A DNA stretch of 64,000 nucleotides from Sedimenticola sp. (GTDB lineage Bacteria; Pseudomonadota; Gammaproteobacteria; Chromatiales; Chromatiaceae). Position numbers and translations under genes: made by a program. The notes below the pieces were generated by a model, which searched no databases, was not told where the DNA came from, and saw only the letters and a program-made list of their open reading frames with translations. Shown in pieces: positions 1-9,344 of this stretch. Positions within the stretch are counted from its first letter, which is position 1, and the number at the start of each line of letters is the position of its first letter. Location of the stretch: the NCBI GenBank assembly GCA_026992075.1, contig JALXAM010000070.1, positions 36,001 to 100,000 of the forward strand, written 5' to 3'.

Positions 1-287
1 ACTGTCACGGAGAACGAGCCGAGGGCGATCCGAAGCGCCACGCCCCCAAGCTGGCGGGCCAGCATTACAGCTACCTGATGCGGCAATTCAACTGGATCCG
101 CAATGGCTACCGGCGCAACGCCGACAAGAAGATGGTGGAACAGATCCAGGAGATGACTCCGAGCCAGCAGGTGGCCATCATGTCCTATCTCTCCCACCTG
201 CGACCGGACAACCTGGCCCCGGAAGGGTGGCGAAATCCCGATTTCGACTACTTCGATCGCAGCTGGCGACCAGCTACGTTGCACTGA
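1..287 (+). CDS. c-type cytochrome, C-terminal fragment
   Basis: This gene enters the window from the left. Reading in the frame from position 3, the first residues are CHGERAEG, the last part of a CxxCH heme-attachment site, followed by a short helical cytochrome fold and a Met-containing stretch (IQEMTPSQQVAIMSYLS) that could supply the distal heme ligand. It resembles class I cytochromes of the c553/c4 type, which carry electrons in the periplasm. The first CxxCH cysteine and the signal peptide lie outside the window, so length and heme number are unknown. The next gene converges on it. Confidence 0.75.
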   Translation, partial: CHGERAEGDPKRHAPKLAGQHYSYLMRQFNWIRNGYRRNADKKMVEQIQEMTPSQQVAIMSYLSHLRPDNLAPEGWRNPDFDYFDRSWRPATLH

Positions 288-323
288 CTCCAGCCCTGAT
301 TTCCCGGCATTTTCCGGCCGGCA

Positions 324-353
324 AAGAAAACCCGCATCCGGCTGGGATGCGGG
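324..353 (-). terminator. rho-independent terminator of the ankyrin gene
   Basis: A 9-bp stem (331-339 with 345-353) with a 5-nt loop is followed, on the minus strand, by a U-rich run (TTTTCTTT). It lies just beyond the end of the ankyrin-repeat gene. Confidence 0.7.
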
Positions 354-387
354 CTCTTCAACAGGGTAAGGGTCGCCCGAAGCCTAC

Positions 388-1371
388 TCAGTGGGGGTTT
401 TCCTGGTCACTGGCCTCTTTCAACAGTTTCAGGCAGCGTCCGTCCCGCATACTCTTGGCCATGTCCATGGCACTCTTGCCCCCCTTGTTCTTCCGGTTGA
501 CGTCGGCACCGTAGGAGAGTAGCACCTTAACCACCTCCGGTTCACGCACGTCCACCGCCTCCATCAAGGCGGTGATGCCATCGTTGTCGGCCGCATGAAT
601 GTCGGCACCATGCTGCAGCAGATACTCCACCGCCGCCACATTTCCGGCACCGGCCGCCCAGATGAGCGGGGTGGCTCCGTCCTTCGAACGGGCATTGACA
701 TCGGCCCCGGCTTCCACCAGCGCCTTCACCACCTCCATGTTCTTGCCCTTCTCCACCGCATGGACAAGAGCCGTTTTCCCTTTCTTGTCCTTCAGATTCA
801 CCTTGGCGCCATGCTTGAGCAGCAGCTTGACGATCTCCGGATGGTCGTGTTCCGCGGCCAGCATCAGGGGGGTGCGCCCCTCCTTGTCCCGGTCATTGGG
901 GTCGGCGCCGCGGAACAGGAGCTGTTCCAGCATCTCCTTTTCACCATACCGCGCCGCCAACAGACAGGGCGTGGTACCCGCCCGGGTACGCGCATTGAGA
1001 TCCGCGCCCCGCTCGATGAGAAGCGCGGTGACCTCCTGTTCCCCGTTCTCCGCCGCCAGCGTGAGTGCGGTGCAGTCGGCCACCGTCTTCCGGTTGACGT
1101 CGGCACCCCGCTGCAGCAACAGGGAAACCGCACCCAGGTTGCCGTTCTCCGCGGCCATCATCAGTGCGGTCTTTCCATACTTGTTTGCACTGTTCACATC
1201 GGCACCCTGGTCGAGCAGCTTCTCGATGGCCTCCACGTCGCCCACGGATGCCGCCAGCCGCAGCTCACGCCCCAGCTCCTCCTTGTCCGGCTTGTCCCCC
1301 GCCCAGGCCTGGAAGGCCAGCAGCAACACCAACAGAACCGGGATGATCCTTCCTGTTCGAATCTTCATCAT
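388..1371 (-). CDS. exported ankyrin-repeat protein
   Basis: A 327-residue protein with an N-terminal signal peptide (MKIRTGRIIPVLLVLLLAFQ, cleavage near AWAG) and about eight 33-residue ankyrin repeats. Recurrent signatures are G-ADVN, G-TALMLAAE and LLLxxGA. Ankyrin repeats are protein-binding surfaces; the partner is unknown and is probably periplasmic. An upstream ATG at 1401 overlaps the stop of the tetraheme cytochrome gene. I prefer the ATG at 1371 because a GAGGAGAG ribosome site lies just before it and it starts directly at the signal peptide. Same operon as the cytochrome. Membership of the ankyrin family is certain; the role is not. Confidence 0.85.
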   Translation of the reverse strand: MMKIRTGRIIPVLLVLLLAFQAWAGDKPDKEELGRELRLAASVGDVEAIEKLLDQGADVNSANKYGKTALMMAAENGNLGAVSLLLQRGADVNRKTVADCTALTLAAENGEQEVTALLIERGADLNARTRAGTTPCLLAARYGEKEMLEQLLFRGADPNDRDKEGRTPLMLAAEHDHPEIVKLLLKHGAKVNLKDKKGKTALVHAVEKGKNMEVVKALVEAGADVNARSKDGATPLIWAAGAGNVAAVEYLLQHGADIHAADNDGITALMEAVDVREPEVVKVLLSYGADVNRKNKGGKSAMDMAKSMRDGRCLKLLKEASDQENPH

Positions 1372-1397
1372 CGTCACTCTCCTCGCACCCCCGGCCA

Positions 1398-1940
1398 TCA
1401 CTCTTCGTCTTCTTCGTCCTCGGGCTCGTCAGGCTCTTCGTGCGCGATGCCCTGATGACAATCGATGCAGGTCTTTCCTTCATCCCGGGCTCGGCCGTGA
1501 CGCTTGCGCGCACTGCGGTCCTGCTCGGCCAGATCCATCGCCTCCCAGGAATGGCAGGAACGACATTCTCGTGAGTCCGAAGCTCTCATCTTTGCCCACA
1601 CCGCATTGGCCATCTGCCAGCGACGAGCCTCGAACTTCTCCTTGGTATCGATGGTACCCAGAATCTCGTGGTAGACATCCTTGGCCGCCATCACCTTGGC
1701 CACCATCTTGGGAATGAAGGACTTGGGAACATGGCAATCGGCACACCCGGCCCGCACCCCGGCAGGATTCTTCCAATGAATGGTCTCCTTGAGCTCCTCC
1801 AGATTCCACTTCATGCTGTGACACGAAGTGCAAAACTCCAGTTGGTTCGTAAAATGCAACCCCACGTTGAACAGGCCGGCGAAGACCACACCGGCCAGAA
1901 AGATGACGATGGCGATACCCAGGCTGATGCGTTGAGCCAT
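1398..1940 (-). CDS. NapC/NirT-type tetraheme cytochrome c
   Basis: A 180-residue membrane-anchored multiheme cytochrome. Residues about 5-27 form one transmembrane anchor, followed by four heme sites, CTSCH, CADCH, CRSCH and CIDCH. This matches the NapC/NirT family, which takes electrons from quinol and passes them to periplasmic reductases or other cytochromes. The C-terminus is a very acidic tail (DEPEDEEDEE). A GGAGGA ribosome site precedes the ATG. No reductase lies next to it, so the electron acceptor is unknown; the downstream ankyrin protein could be an assembly or docking partner (inference). Confidence 0.88.
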   Translation of the reverse strand: MAQRISLGIAIVIFLAGVVFAGLFNVGLHFTNQLEFCTSCHSMKWNLEELKETIHWKNPAGVRAGCADCHVPKSFIPKMVAKVMAAKDVYHEILGTIDTKEKFEARRWQMANAVWAKMRASDSRECRSCHSWEAMDLAEQDRSARKRHGRARDEGKTCIDCHQGIAHEEPDEPEDEEDEE

Positions 1941-2036
1941 TGCTTCCTCCCCGTGCTACCTTTGGTGTTCGACAAAGCTCCGGATGGGCATTTCATTGCT
2001 GCCCGATTGTTGTTCCGGATCTGGATACGCCCGTTT

Positions 2037-3410
2037 TTATTGGTAGACCAGCTTCGGCAACCAGGTGGCCAGTTGCGGCCACCAAGCCAGCAGCGCCAGC
2101 ATGACGAGCTGTATCAGGATAAAGGGTATCACACCCCGGTAGATGGCGCTCGTGGTCACCTCCGGCGGCGCCACCCCACGCAGGTAGAAGAGCGCAAAGC
2201 CGAATGGAGGCGTGAGAAAAGAGGTCTGCAGATTGATGGCAATCATGATCCCCAGCCAGACGGGATCCAGCCCCATCGCCAGCAAGACGGGTCCCACGAT
2301 GGGCACCACCACGAAGGTGATCTCGATGAAGTCGAGAATGAAGCCCAGCAGGAACATGAGCAACATCACCACCACCACTGCGCCCACCACGCCGCCCGGC
2401 AGGTTGTGCAACAACTCCTCCACCAGATCGTCTCCGCCGAAACCGCGGAACACCAGCGAGAAGACGGCGGCACCGATGAAGATGAGGAACACCATGCTGG
2501 TCACCTTCACCGTGGACTGCATCGTTTCACGCAGCGAATCCAGATTGAACTGGCGGCGCTGGATGGCCAGCAGCATGGCGCCCACCGCGCCCACCGATGC
2601 CGCCTCGGTGGGGGTGGCCATGCCCGCCAGAATGGACCCGAGCACCGCCACGATGAGCGCCAGTGGCGGCAACAACACAGTAATCACCCGGCGGACCAGG
2701 GAGCCCTGGCCTGACAGATCGGGAGCCGCCGGCACCTTGTCGGGGCGCAGTATGGCCACTCCGATCAGATAGAGCAGATACATGGCCACCAACCCCAGCC
2801 CTGGAATCACCGCCCCCACGAAGAGATCCCCCACCGACACCGTCTTCAGATCCCAGATACCCATCTCCAGCTGCGCCTGCTGGTAGGCCGAGGAGAGCAC
2901 GTCGCCCAGCAACACAAGAATGATGGAAGGGGGGATGATCTGCCCCAGGGTGCCGGAGGCGCAGATGGTGCCCGCCGCCACCGCCGGGTCGTAGTTGCGT
3001 TTCACCATGGTGGGCAGCGAGAGCAGCCCCATGGTGACCACGGTGGCGCCCACGATCCCGGTGCTGGCCGCCAGCAGCATCCCCACCAGGGTCACCGAGA
3101 TGCCCAGTCCGCCACGCAGGCGGCCAAACAGCGCCGCCATGGTATCGAGCAGCTCCTCGGCCACCCTGGAGCGCTCCAGCATCACCCCCATGAATACGAA
3201 CAGGGGCACGGCGATGAGGGTCTCGTTGGTCATGATGCCGTAGAGGCGGTTGGGCAGCGCCTCCAGAAAGGCCGGGTCGAAAAGATCGAGCTGCTCGCCC
3301 AGGAAGGCGAAAAGCAGGGAGACGCCACCCAGGGTGAAGGCCACCGGGTAACCCAGCATGAGCACCAGGGCCACCACGGCGAACAGGATCAGCGGCAGAT
3401 ACTCAGCCAC
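2037..3410 (-). CDS. dctM: TRAP transporter large permease (DctM-like)
   Basis: A 457-residue polytopic protein with about 12 hydrophobic segments and the DctM family pattern: GYPVAFTLGG near the N-terminus, ASTGIVGATVV, and GQIIPPSIILVLL. It is the Na+-coupled large membrane subunit of a tripartite ATP-independent periplasmic transporter. A GTG start overlaps the stop of the small permease gene by 8 bp, so the two are translated together. No periplasmic binding protein (DctP) is adjacent, so the substrate cannot be inferred. Confidence 0.93.
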   Translation of the reverse strand: MAEYLPLILFAVVALVLMLGYPVAFTLGGVSLLFAFLGEQLDLFDPAFLEALPNRLYGIMTNETLIAVPLFVFMGVMLERSRVAEELLDTMAALFGRLRGGLGISVTLVGMLLAASTGIVGATVVTMGLLSLPTMVKRNYDPAVAAGTICASGTLGQIIPPSIILVLLGDVLSSAYQQAQLEMGIWDLKTVSVGDLFVGAVIPGLGLVAMYLLYLIGVAILRPDKVPAAPDLSGQGSLVRRVITVLLPPLALIVAVLGSILAGMATPTEAASVGAVGAMLLAIQRRQFNLDSLRETMQSTVKVTSMVFLIFIGAAVFSLVFRGFGGDDLVEELLHNLPGGVVGAVVVVMLLMFLLGFILDFIEITFVVVPIVGPVLLAMGLDPVWLGIMIAINLQTSFLTPPFGFALFYLRGVAPPEVTTSAIYRGVIPFILIQLVMLALLAWWPQLATWLPKLVYQ

Positions 3411-3909
3411 GATCCGCCCCGGTTACGATGCGCAGGCTCTTGAGCAGCAGCGCCGTGCCCTGCAGCAGCAGGGTGACCGGCAGAATCAGGATCAGGGTCT
3501 TCAGGAGAAAGACGCCGGGCAGACCTCCCGCCTCCCGTGATCCCTCCAGCACAAGCCAGGACTCCCGCACATAATCCCAGCTCACTACGAAGATATAGAT
3601 CGACAGGGGATAGAGCAGTAACAGGGTGCCGAGCAGGTTGACCCACGCCCGCCCACGCAATCCCAGCCGCTGGTAGAAGATATCCACCCGCACATGGCCG
3701 CCATGCTTCAAGGTGTAGGCCGCGCCCAGCATGAAGACTGCGGCATGCAGATAGGTGACCGATTCCTGCATGGCGATCCAGCCGGTATCGAACAGATAGC
3801 GGAGCATCACCACCAGGAAGGTGATGAGCACCATCAGCAGGGTGGCCCAGGCCACCGTCCGGCCCAGCCACTCCGCCGCCACCTCCAGCCTGAGGATCAG
3901 CTTCTCCAC
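3403..3909 (-). CDS. dctQ: TRAP transporter small permease (DctQ-like)
   Basis: A 168-residue protein with four predicted transmembrane helices and the DctQ-type amphipathic charge pattern. It partners the DctM subunit encoded immediately downstream. The start is GTG (GTG GAG AAG). The DUF2782 gene lies 13 bp upstream on the same strand, so these genes may be co-transcribed. Confidence 0.88.
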   Translation of the reverse strand: MEKLILRLEVAAEWLGRTVAWATLLMVLITFLVVMLRYLFDTGWIAMQESVTYLHAAVFMLGAAYTLKHGGHVRVDIFYQRLGLRGRAWVNLLGTLLLLYPLSIYIFVVSWDYVRESWLVLEGSREAGGLPGVFLLKTLILILPVTLLLQGTALLLKSLRIVTGADRG

Positions 3910-3922
3910 CAGGCAGGCTCCA

Positions 3923-4240
3923 CTACCAGCGAAACAGGATCCACTGAGGCAGCACGATCCGACCGGGGTCGTCGCCGCTCACCTCGTCGAACTGACCGTC
4001 GCCATCCAGATCCATCAGGTAGTAGGGTTTTCCATGGCGGGGCACGATCTTGAGCATGTAGATCTGGCCGTTGATCCGGTATTCATGGATGGTCTTGCCT
4101 CCCTCTTCCCGGATGGTCACCTCGGGTTCGATCGCCTCTCCCTTCTCGTTCACCGGTCGGGGCGGCTGGGGTGGCTCCTCCTCCGCCACAACGACGGACG
4201 CCAAGGCCCAAAACGCCAGGAGCAGCAGGATTCTCTTCAT
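3923..4240 (-). CDS. DUF2782 family exported protein
   Basis: A 105-residue protein with a signal peptide (MKRILLLLAFWALASVVVAE) and a proline/glutamate-rich segment. The conserved core has the EYRINGQIYMLKIVP and YYLMDLDGDGQFD patterns typical of the proteobacterial DUF2782 family. DGDGQFDE looks like a calcium-binding loop, but no function is established. Confidence 0.8.
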   Translation of the reverse strand: MKRILLLLAFWALASVVVAEEEPPQPPRPVNEKGEAIEPEVTIREEGGKTIHEYRINGQIYMLKIVPRHGKPYYLMDLDGDGQFDEVSGDDPGRIVLPQWILFRW

Positions 4241-4274
4241 GACGGCGCGATCCAGGAAGAAAGGGGGTCGCTCA

Positions 4275-4994
4275 TTATAGCTCGAGCAGAATCTCCTGCT
4301 CCTCCGGCGAGGGCTGAAAGCCGCGACCGCCGTAATGGGCGAAGATTGCGCGGACGATCTCTTCGGGCTCGTCGCACAGGTGCATCAGCTCCAAGTCTTC
4401 CGGATCGATGGTGCCCTCCGCCACCATCACCTCCCGGAACCAATCCAGCATTCCCTGCCAGAACCTGCGTTCCACCAGGATGATGGGGATCTTTCTGCCC
4501 TTGCCGGTCTGGATCAGGGTGAGGCACTCGGCCAGCTCGTCCAGGGTGCCAAAACCGCCCGGCAGCACCACATAGGCCGAGGCGTACTTGATGAACATCA
4601 CCTTGCGCGCGAAGAAATGGCGATAGGTGATGGAGATGTCCTGGTAGGGGTTGGCCGCCTGCTCATGAGGCAGGACGATGTTGAGCCCCACGCTGGGCGA
4701 GGGCCCCTGGAAGGCGCCCTTGTTGGCCGCCTCCATGATGCCCGGTCCGCCGCCGCTGACCACGGTGAAGCCGGCTTCGGAGAGCAGCCGCGCCACCTCC
4801 TCCGCTTTCCGGTACCAGGGATGGTCGGGCGGGGTGCGCGCCGAGCCGAAGATGCTCACCGCCGGGCGGATGCGGCTGAGCTGCTCGAACCCCTCCACGA
4901 ACTCCGCCATGATGCGGAAGATGCGCCAGGATTCGCGGTTCAGCTCCGCCTCCGATTCCGGGGTGCGGGGGCGGATGGTGGAAAAATCGTTCAT
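4275..4994 (-). CDS. LOG-family protein (TIGR00730 Rossmann fold)
   Basis: A 239-residue protein. The nucleotide phosphate-binding motif PGGFGTLDE and the upstream GGGPGIMEAANKGA define the LOG / lysine-decarboxylase-like family. Members hydrolyse cytokinin riboside monophosphates or other nucleotide monophosphates to base plus ribose 5-phosphate; the bacterial substrate is usually untested. I start it at MNDFSTIRP with an AGAGAAGA ribosome site. A 13-codon N-terminal extension is possible but runs into a repeat. Confidence 0.88.
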   Translation of the reverse strand: MNDFSTIRPRTPESEAELNRESWRIFRIMAEFVEGFEQLSRIRPAVSIFGSARTPPDHPWYRKAEEVARLLSEAGFTVVSGGGPGIMEAANKGAFQGPSPSVGLNIVLPHEQAANPYQDISITYRHFFARKVMFIKYASAYVVLPGGFGTLDELAECLTLIQTGKGRKIPIILVERRFWQGMLDWFREVMVAEGTIDPEDLELMHLCDEPEEIVRAIFAHYGGRGFQPSPEEQEILLEL

Positions 4995-5476
4995 TTTTTC
5001 TTCTCTTTTCGGGTTTGCGCGGAATTTCGCCACAGAGGCACAGAGATCACGGAAAATTCATTGGTGAGTCAGGTTTCAGCCCGACAGGCAATGAAATGGC
5101 TTTCAACGCTCTTGGTTGCTCAGTCCATGCCTCGATTTTCCATGGTTGGGGTATACCCATGATTCACGGAAGCTGGTGTGGAAATGTACCCATTCCATTG
5201 ACTACCAGGACCAATTACCCCCAATCCGTATGAAAGCCGATGCCCTGGTGTTTATAGCGGGGGCCTCCGAGGCATGGATGCCGAGACGGAACCTGCAGGG
5301 AGGTATTCACGGCGTCCCCGCTACAAATACCGGGGCAGCGGCGCCCCGAAAGCGGTGAGGCCGTCCGGGGCCAGATCATTTTTTCCATGACTCGGGGTGA
5401 ATCCATGATCCATGGGGGTTAGAATCCCCCGCCTTTTCCAGCCCGTCACGTAGGACAACCGGCGCCACTATAGGCC
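4995..5476. other. intergenic region with dispersed repeats
   Basis: No gene is supported in this stretch between divergent genes. Positions 5030-5053 carry a CACAGAG-rich repeat that recurs at 17,509 and 17,919. Positions 5301-5341 carry a unit that recurs inverted at 17,625-17,647 and direct at 17,854-17,875. Promoters for the LOG gene and rep must also lie here, but I cannot place them with confidence. Confidence 0.6.
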
Positions 5477-7480
5477 ATGAACGATCTCAATCCAAGACAG
5501 CGCGAAGCGGTCACCTGGCTCGACGGCCCCCTGCTGGTGCTGGCCGGGGCCGGCTCCGGCAAGACCCGGGTGATCACCCGCAAGATCGCCTGGCTGATCG
5601 AAAAGGCGGGCGTGGCGCCGCGCCACATCACTGCCGTCACCTTCACCAACAAGGCAGCGCGGGAGATGAAGGCGCGGGTAGGGGAACTGCTCAGCGGCCG
5701 CGACAGTCGCGGGCTCATCGTCTCCACCTTCCATACCCTGGGGCTGAACATCCTGCGACGGGAACAGGCCGCCGCCGGGCTGCGCCCCGGCTTCACCATC
5801 TTCGACGCGCTGGATAGCGAACATCTGATCAAGGAATTGCTGCTGGAGGAGCAGCCCGACCGCGAGACGGTGCGCCGCGCCCAGTGGGCCATCTCCCGCT
5901 GGAAGAACGACCTGCTCACCCCGGAACGGGCCCTGAGCCGGGCCGGCGACGAACAGGAGCTGCGCCACGCACACCTCTATCTGGCCTATCAGCAGGCGCT
6001 TTCGGCCTACAACGCGGTGGACTTCGACGATCTCATCCGCATGCCGGTGATGCTGTTGCAGCAAGACGCCGAGGCACGCGAGCGCTGGCAGAACCGCATC
6101 CACCACCTGCTGGTGGACGAGTACCAGGACACCAACGGCGCCCAGTACGAGCTGGTGAAGCTGCTCACGGGAGTGCGCCAGGCCCTCACCGTGGTGGGAG
6201 ACGACGACCAGTCCATCTACGCCTGGCGCGGCGCCCGGCCCGACAACCTGGCGCGGCTGAAGGAGGACTTTCCCCGCCTCAAGGTGGTGAAGCTGGAACA
6301 GAACTACCGCTCCACCGGCCGTATCCTGCGAGCCGCCAACGCCCTCATCGGCCACAACCCCCACCTGTTCGAAAAGCGGCTCTGGAGCGAGCTGGGACCG
6401 GGCGACCCCATCCGGGTGCTGATCTGCCGGGACGAGGAGGGAGAAGCGGAACGAGTGGTGTCGGAAATACTGCACCAGAAATTCACAAAACGGCACAGCT
6501 GGGGTGACTTCGCCATCCTCTACCGCGGCAACCACCAGGCACGGCTGTTCGAGAAACAGCTGCGGCTGCACAACGTACCCTATTTTCTCAGCGGCGGCAC
6601 CTCTTTCTTCTCCCGCACCGAGATCAAGGACCTGATGGCCTACCTGCGACTGCTGGCCAACCCCCACGACGACACCGCCTTCCTGCGGGTGGTGAACACC
6701 CCGAGGCGGGGCATCGGCCCCGGCTCGCTGGAGAAGCTCACCGCCCACGCCGCCGAGCGCGGCGTGCCCCTGCTCGAGGCGCTGGAGGAGCTGGGACTGG
6801 AACAGAAGCTCTCGGGCCGCCCGCTGAAGCAGCTGCGCGAGTTCGGCCGCTGGGTGTGGCAACTGGCCCGCCTGGCCGAAAACGAGCCGCCAGCGGAGAC
6901 TCTGCGCCAACTGCTGCGGGATCTGGACTACGAGGAGTGGCTGCTGCAGACCTCCCCCAACGACAAGGCGGCGCAGCGGCGCATGGAGAACGTGGAAGAG
7001 CTGGTGGCCTGGCTGGAACGGCTGCAGGCGGACGAACTCAAGGGCGACAGCCTGGCGGAGCTGGTGAACCACCTGTCGCTCATGGACCTGCTGGAGCGTC
7101 AGGACGAGGAGAGCGCCGACGACCGCGTCAGCCTGATGACGCTGCATGCCGCCAAGGGGCTGGAATTCCCCGTGGTCTTCCTGACCGGCATGGAGGAGGA
7201 GCTGCTGCCCCACCGCACCAGCATCGAGGAGGAGAACGTCGAGGAGGAGCGGCGCCTGGCCTACGTGGGCATCACCCGGGCGCGGCGCCGGCTCTACCTC
7301 TCACTGGCGAAGAAACGCCGTAAGGGGGGCGAGCTGGTGGAATGCGAGCCAAGCCGCTTTCTCTCGGAGCTTCCCGTAGAGGACCTGGAGTGGGAGGGTC
7401 GTGATCAGGAAACCGACCCGGAAGAGAAGAAGGCCAGGGGGCGCGCCCACCTGGCCTCCATGAAAGCAATGCTGCGGTGA
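5477..7480 (+). CDS. rep: ATP-dependent DNA helicase Rep
   Basis: A 667-residue superfamily 1A 3'-5' helicase, close to the usual Rep length (about 673). Motifs appear in order: AGAGSGKT (Walker A), VDEYQDTN (II), GDDDQSIYAWRGA (III), QNYRST (IV), MTLHAAKGLEFPVVF (V) and VGITRARRRLYLS (VI). Rep clears proteins ahead of the replication fork and helps restart. The C-terminus keeps the basic/acidic tail that contacts the replicative helicase in relatives. Rep rather than UvrD is favoured by length and by the MNDLNPRQREAV start. Confidence 0.95.
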   Translation: MNDLNPRQREAVTWLDGPLLVLAGAGSGKTRVITRKIAWLIEKAGVAPRHITAVTFTNKAAREMKARVGELLSGRDSRGLIVSTFHTLGLNILRREQAAAGLRPGFTIFDALDSEHLIKELLLEEQPDRETVRRAQWAISRWKNDLLTPERALSRAGDEQELRHAHLYLAYQQALSAYNAVDFDDLIRMPVMLLQQDAEARERWQNRIHHLLVDEYQDTNGAQYELVKLLTGVRQALTVVGDDDQSIYAWRGARPDNLARLKEDFPRLKVVKLEQNYRSTGRILRAANALIGHNPHLFEKRLWSELGPGDPIRVLICRDEEGEAERVVSEILHQKFTKRHSWGDFAILYRGNHQARLFEKQLRLHNVPYFLSGGTSFFSRTEIKDLMAYLRLLANPHDDTAFLRVVNTPRRGIGPGSLEKLTAHAAERGVPLLEALEELGLEQKLSGRPLKQLREFGRWVWQLARLAENEPPAETLRQLLRDLDYEEWLLQTSPNDKAAQRRMENVEELVAWLERLQADELKGDSLAELVNHLSLMDLLERQDEESADDRVSLMTLHAAKGLEFPVVFLTGMEEELLPHRTSIEEENVEEERRLAYVGITRARRRLYLSLAKKRRKGGELVECEPSRFLSELPVEDLEWEGRDQETDPEEKKARGRAHLASMKAMLR

Positions 7481-7538
7481 TCCTTGCCACCCCTTTCTCC
7501 GGGAGCAGGGGCAGCGAAATCACCACGAATGGCCCGGT

Positions 7539-8039
7539 TCAGGGCTTCAGCGTCGCCAGCCAGTCGGCGATGGCTTTCATCTCCTCGTCGGAAACGCCGG
7601 CGATGACCCCTTTCATCACCGCGGACTGGCCGTTGTGCCGGGTACCGCTCTTGATGTCCTTCATCTGATTCAGCAGGTAGGTGGCGCTCTGACCGGCCAG
7701 CTTTGGGTAGACCGGCATCACCGTGGTCTTGCCATCCGCCCCATGACAGCCGGCACAACCCTTGGCTGCGTAGAGGCTGGCACCCGGGTTGTCACCGGCA
7801 GGCGCTGCCGCCGGAGCCGAGGCCGGAGCAGCCGCAGCGGGAGCTGCCTTCTCCTGTGCCGCAGGAGCCGCTGCAGGTGCAGGGGCAGCAGCTTCCGCGC
7901 TCTTCCCCTGCCCGGCCACGTTCACCTGGCCCACGGGTTTGATTCTGGAGAGCACATCATCCTCTGCCTGGACCGCAGCGGTGGAGAAGGCGGCCGCCAG
8001 CGCCAGGGAGACAAACAGGATCTTGGTTCTTTCTGCCAC
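7539..8039 (-). CDS. cytochrome c5-like periplasmic protein
   Basis: A 166-residue exported monoheme cytochrome. The GTG start (VAERTKILFVSLAL) follows an AGAGGA ribosome site and opens a signal peptide ending near AVQAE; upstream ATGs would give an implausible charged extension. A long Ala/Pro linker (residues about 45-85) joins it to a c5-type domain with CAGCH and a distal Met. Such proteins shuttle electrons to terminal oxidases. It is convergent with rep. Confidence 0.87.
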   Translation of the reverse strand: MAERTKILFVSLALAAAFSTAAVQAEDDVLSRIKPVGQVNVAGQGKSAEAAAPAPAAAPAAQEKAAPAAAAPASAPAAAPAGDNPGASLYAAKGCAGCHGADGKTTVMPVYPKLAGQSATYLLNQMKDIKSGTRHNGQSAVMKGVIAGVSDEEMKAIADWLATLKP

Positions 8040-8224
8040 TTTGAAAATCCTCTGGAAAAAATGGAGCCGGGCCGGATGGCGCCGGTACATATCGCGTTCG
8101 CCAATCATAGCATTCTCCAAATCACCGCTCCAATCGCGTAGGAACCCCCGCCTGTCGAGCAATCATGGAAACCCTGCTGCCGATATTGCTATAGTTGAAA
8201 GTTGAATCCACCTCCGGCAGGCAC

Positions 8225-8791
8225 ATGGCTGAGGAACCCCAGAATTCCGCACCCACCGTGGACCCCAAGCTGCTGCGGGCGGCCCGCTCCTTCGAGGCCA
8301 TCCTCTTCAGCCAGATCGGGATCCAGGAGAAGCTGAGCAACGATCTGAAGAACGCCATCCGTTTCGGCATGGTGATTCTCGGCCTCATCGCCGTCTCCAT
8401 CCTGGTGTTGCTGCTCACCCTCTCCTCCCAGATCAACCGCATCTCCGCCGTGGTGGCGGACATGAACCGCAACGTGGAGACCGTCACCAGCGAGATGGAC
8501 CGGGTGAGCGCCGCCATGGACTCCATGCTGAAACGGGTGGCCCTGCTGGAGCCCATGGATCGGGAGACCGGAGCCATGAAGAAGGAGATGGAGGCCATCG
8601 ACCGCGATATCGCCGGCATGCGCGACACCATCGGCACCATGGAGACCCACGTGGATCAGGTGCGGCAATCGGTGGAGAACATGGCCGCCACCATCAGCCG
8701 GATGGATGACGAGGTGCAGATGATGGCCGCCGACATGCAGCACATGGCCAAACCGGCCAGGACCCTCAAAAAGATGTTCCCCATACCCTGA
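8225..8791 (+). CDS. single-span coiled-coil membrane protein, Met-rich
   Basis: A 188-residue protein of unknown function. One transmembrane helix (about residues 47-70, ILGLIAVSILVLLLTL) separates a short cytoplasmic part from a long heptad-like coiled coil rich in methionine (for example MDDEVQMMAADMQHM). The TGATG overlap couples it to the next gene, which has the same architecture, so they may form a heteromeric complex. The ATG at 8225 has a weak GGCAGG ribosome site; an upstream TTG at 8195 is less likely. Confidence 0.7.
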   Translation: MAEEPQNSAPTVDPKLLRAARSFEAILFSQIGIQEKLSNDLKNAIRFGMVILGLIAVSILVLLLTLSSQINRISAVVADMNRNVETVTSEMDRVSAAMDSMLKRVALLEPMDRETGAMKKEMEAIDRDIAGMRDTIGTMETHVDQVRQSVENMAATISRMDDEVQMMAADMQHMAKPARTLKKMFPIP

Positions 8792-9330
8792 TGTCCACGC
8801 AAGAACAGCAACTCTTCATCGACATGGTGGGGCGCCTGAGCTGGGAGACCCAGCTCCACCTGGACGAGCGTCATCACCACTTCTACATCAACAAGGTGAT
8901 CATCATCCTGATCTCCCTGTTGCTGGTGGTGCTGGCTGTGATCAACGTCTACTACGTGGCCATCCTCTACCGCGACCTCAACGGCATCGTCGACAACATG
9001 GACTCCATGCACACCCACATGCAGCGGGTCTCGGATCGCATGGCCCATATCACCGACACGGTGGAACGGTTCGAGAACTACATGCTGCACATGGACAGCA
9101 TCGAGGCCAGTACCCGCGACATGGCCAGAATGATGCCCAGTATCCGGGGCCACATGGACGGCATTCGCGACGAGATCGCCCTCATGGACGAGAACATGGC
9201 ACGCATGAGCAGCGGCATGTCCCATATCGACCAGCGCTTCCGCCACATGACCGACGGCGTGGCGGTGATGCGTTTCCACGTCTGGACCATCTCACGCCCC
9301 ATGGGCGCCATGAATCCGCTACTGCCCTGA
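8791..9330 (+). CDS. single-span coiled-coil membrane protein, Met/His-rich
   Basis: A 179-residue partner of the preceding gene, overlapping it by one base. It has one transmembrane helix (about residues 34-57, VIIILISLLLVVLAVI) and then a methionine- and histidine-dense coiled coil (DSMHTHMQRVSDRMAHITD). The Met/His spacing suggests metal or copper handling or an envelope scaffold, but no family was recognised. The gene is followed 14 bp later by the ABC-F gene. Confidence 0.7.
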   Translation: MSTQEQQLFIDMVGRLSWETQLHLDERHHHFYINKVIIILISLLLVVLAVINVYYVAILYRDLNGIVDNMDSMHTHMQRVSDRMAHITDTVERFENYMLHMDSIEASTRDMARMMPSIRGHMDGIRDEIALMDENMARMSSGMSHIDQRFRHMTDGVAVMRFHVWTISRPMGAMNPLLP

Positions 9331-9344
9331 GGTACGTCTCCATC

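Noticed and set aside
595..1717. Long plus-strand open frames (286 and 372 residues) opposite the ankyrin and tetraheme cytochrome genes
   Set aside because: Ser/Ala- or His/Arg-rich mirror translations of well-supported minus-strand genes.
5468..7213. A 581-residue minus-strand open frame across rep
   Set aside because: Gln/Leu-rich reverse-complement shadow of the helicase gene; no ribosome site or family match.
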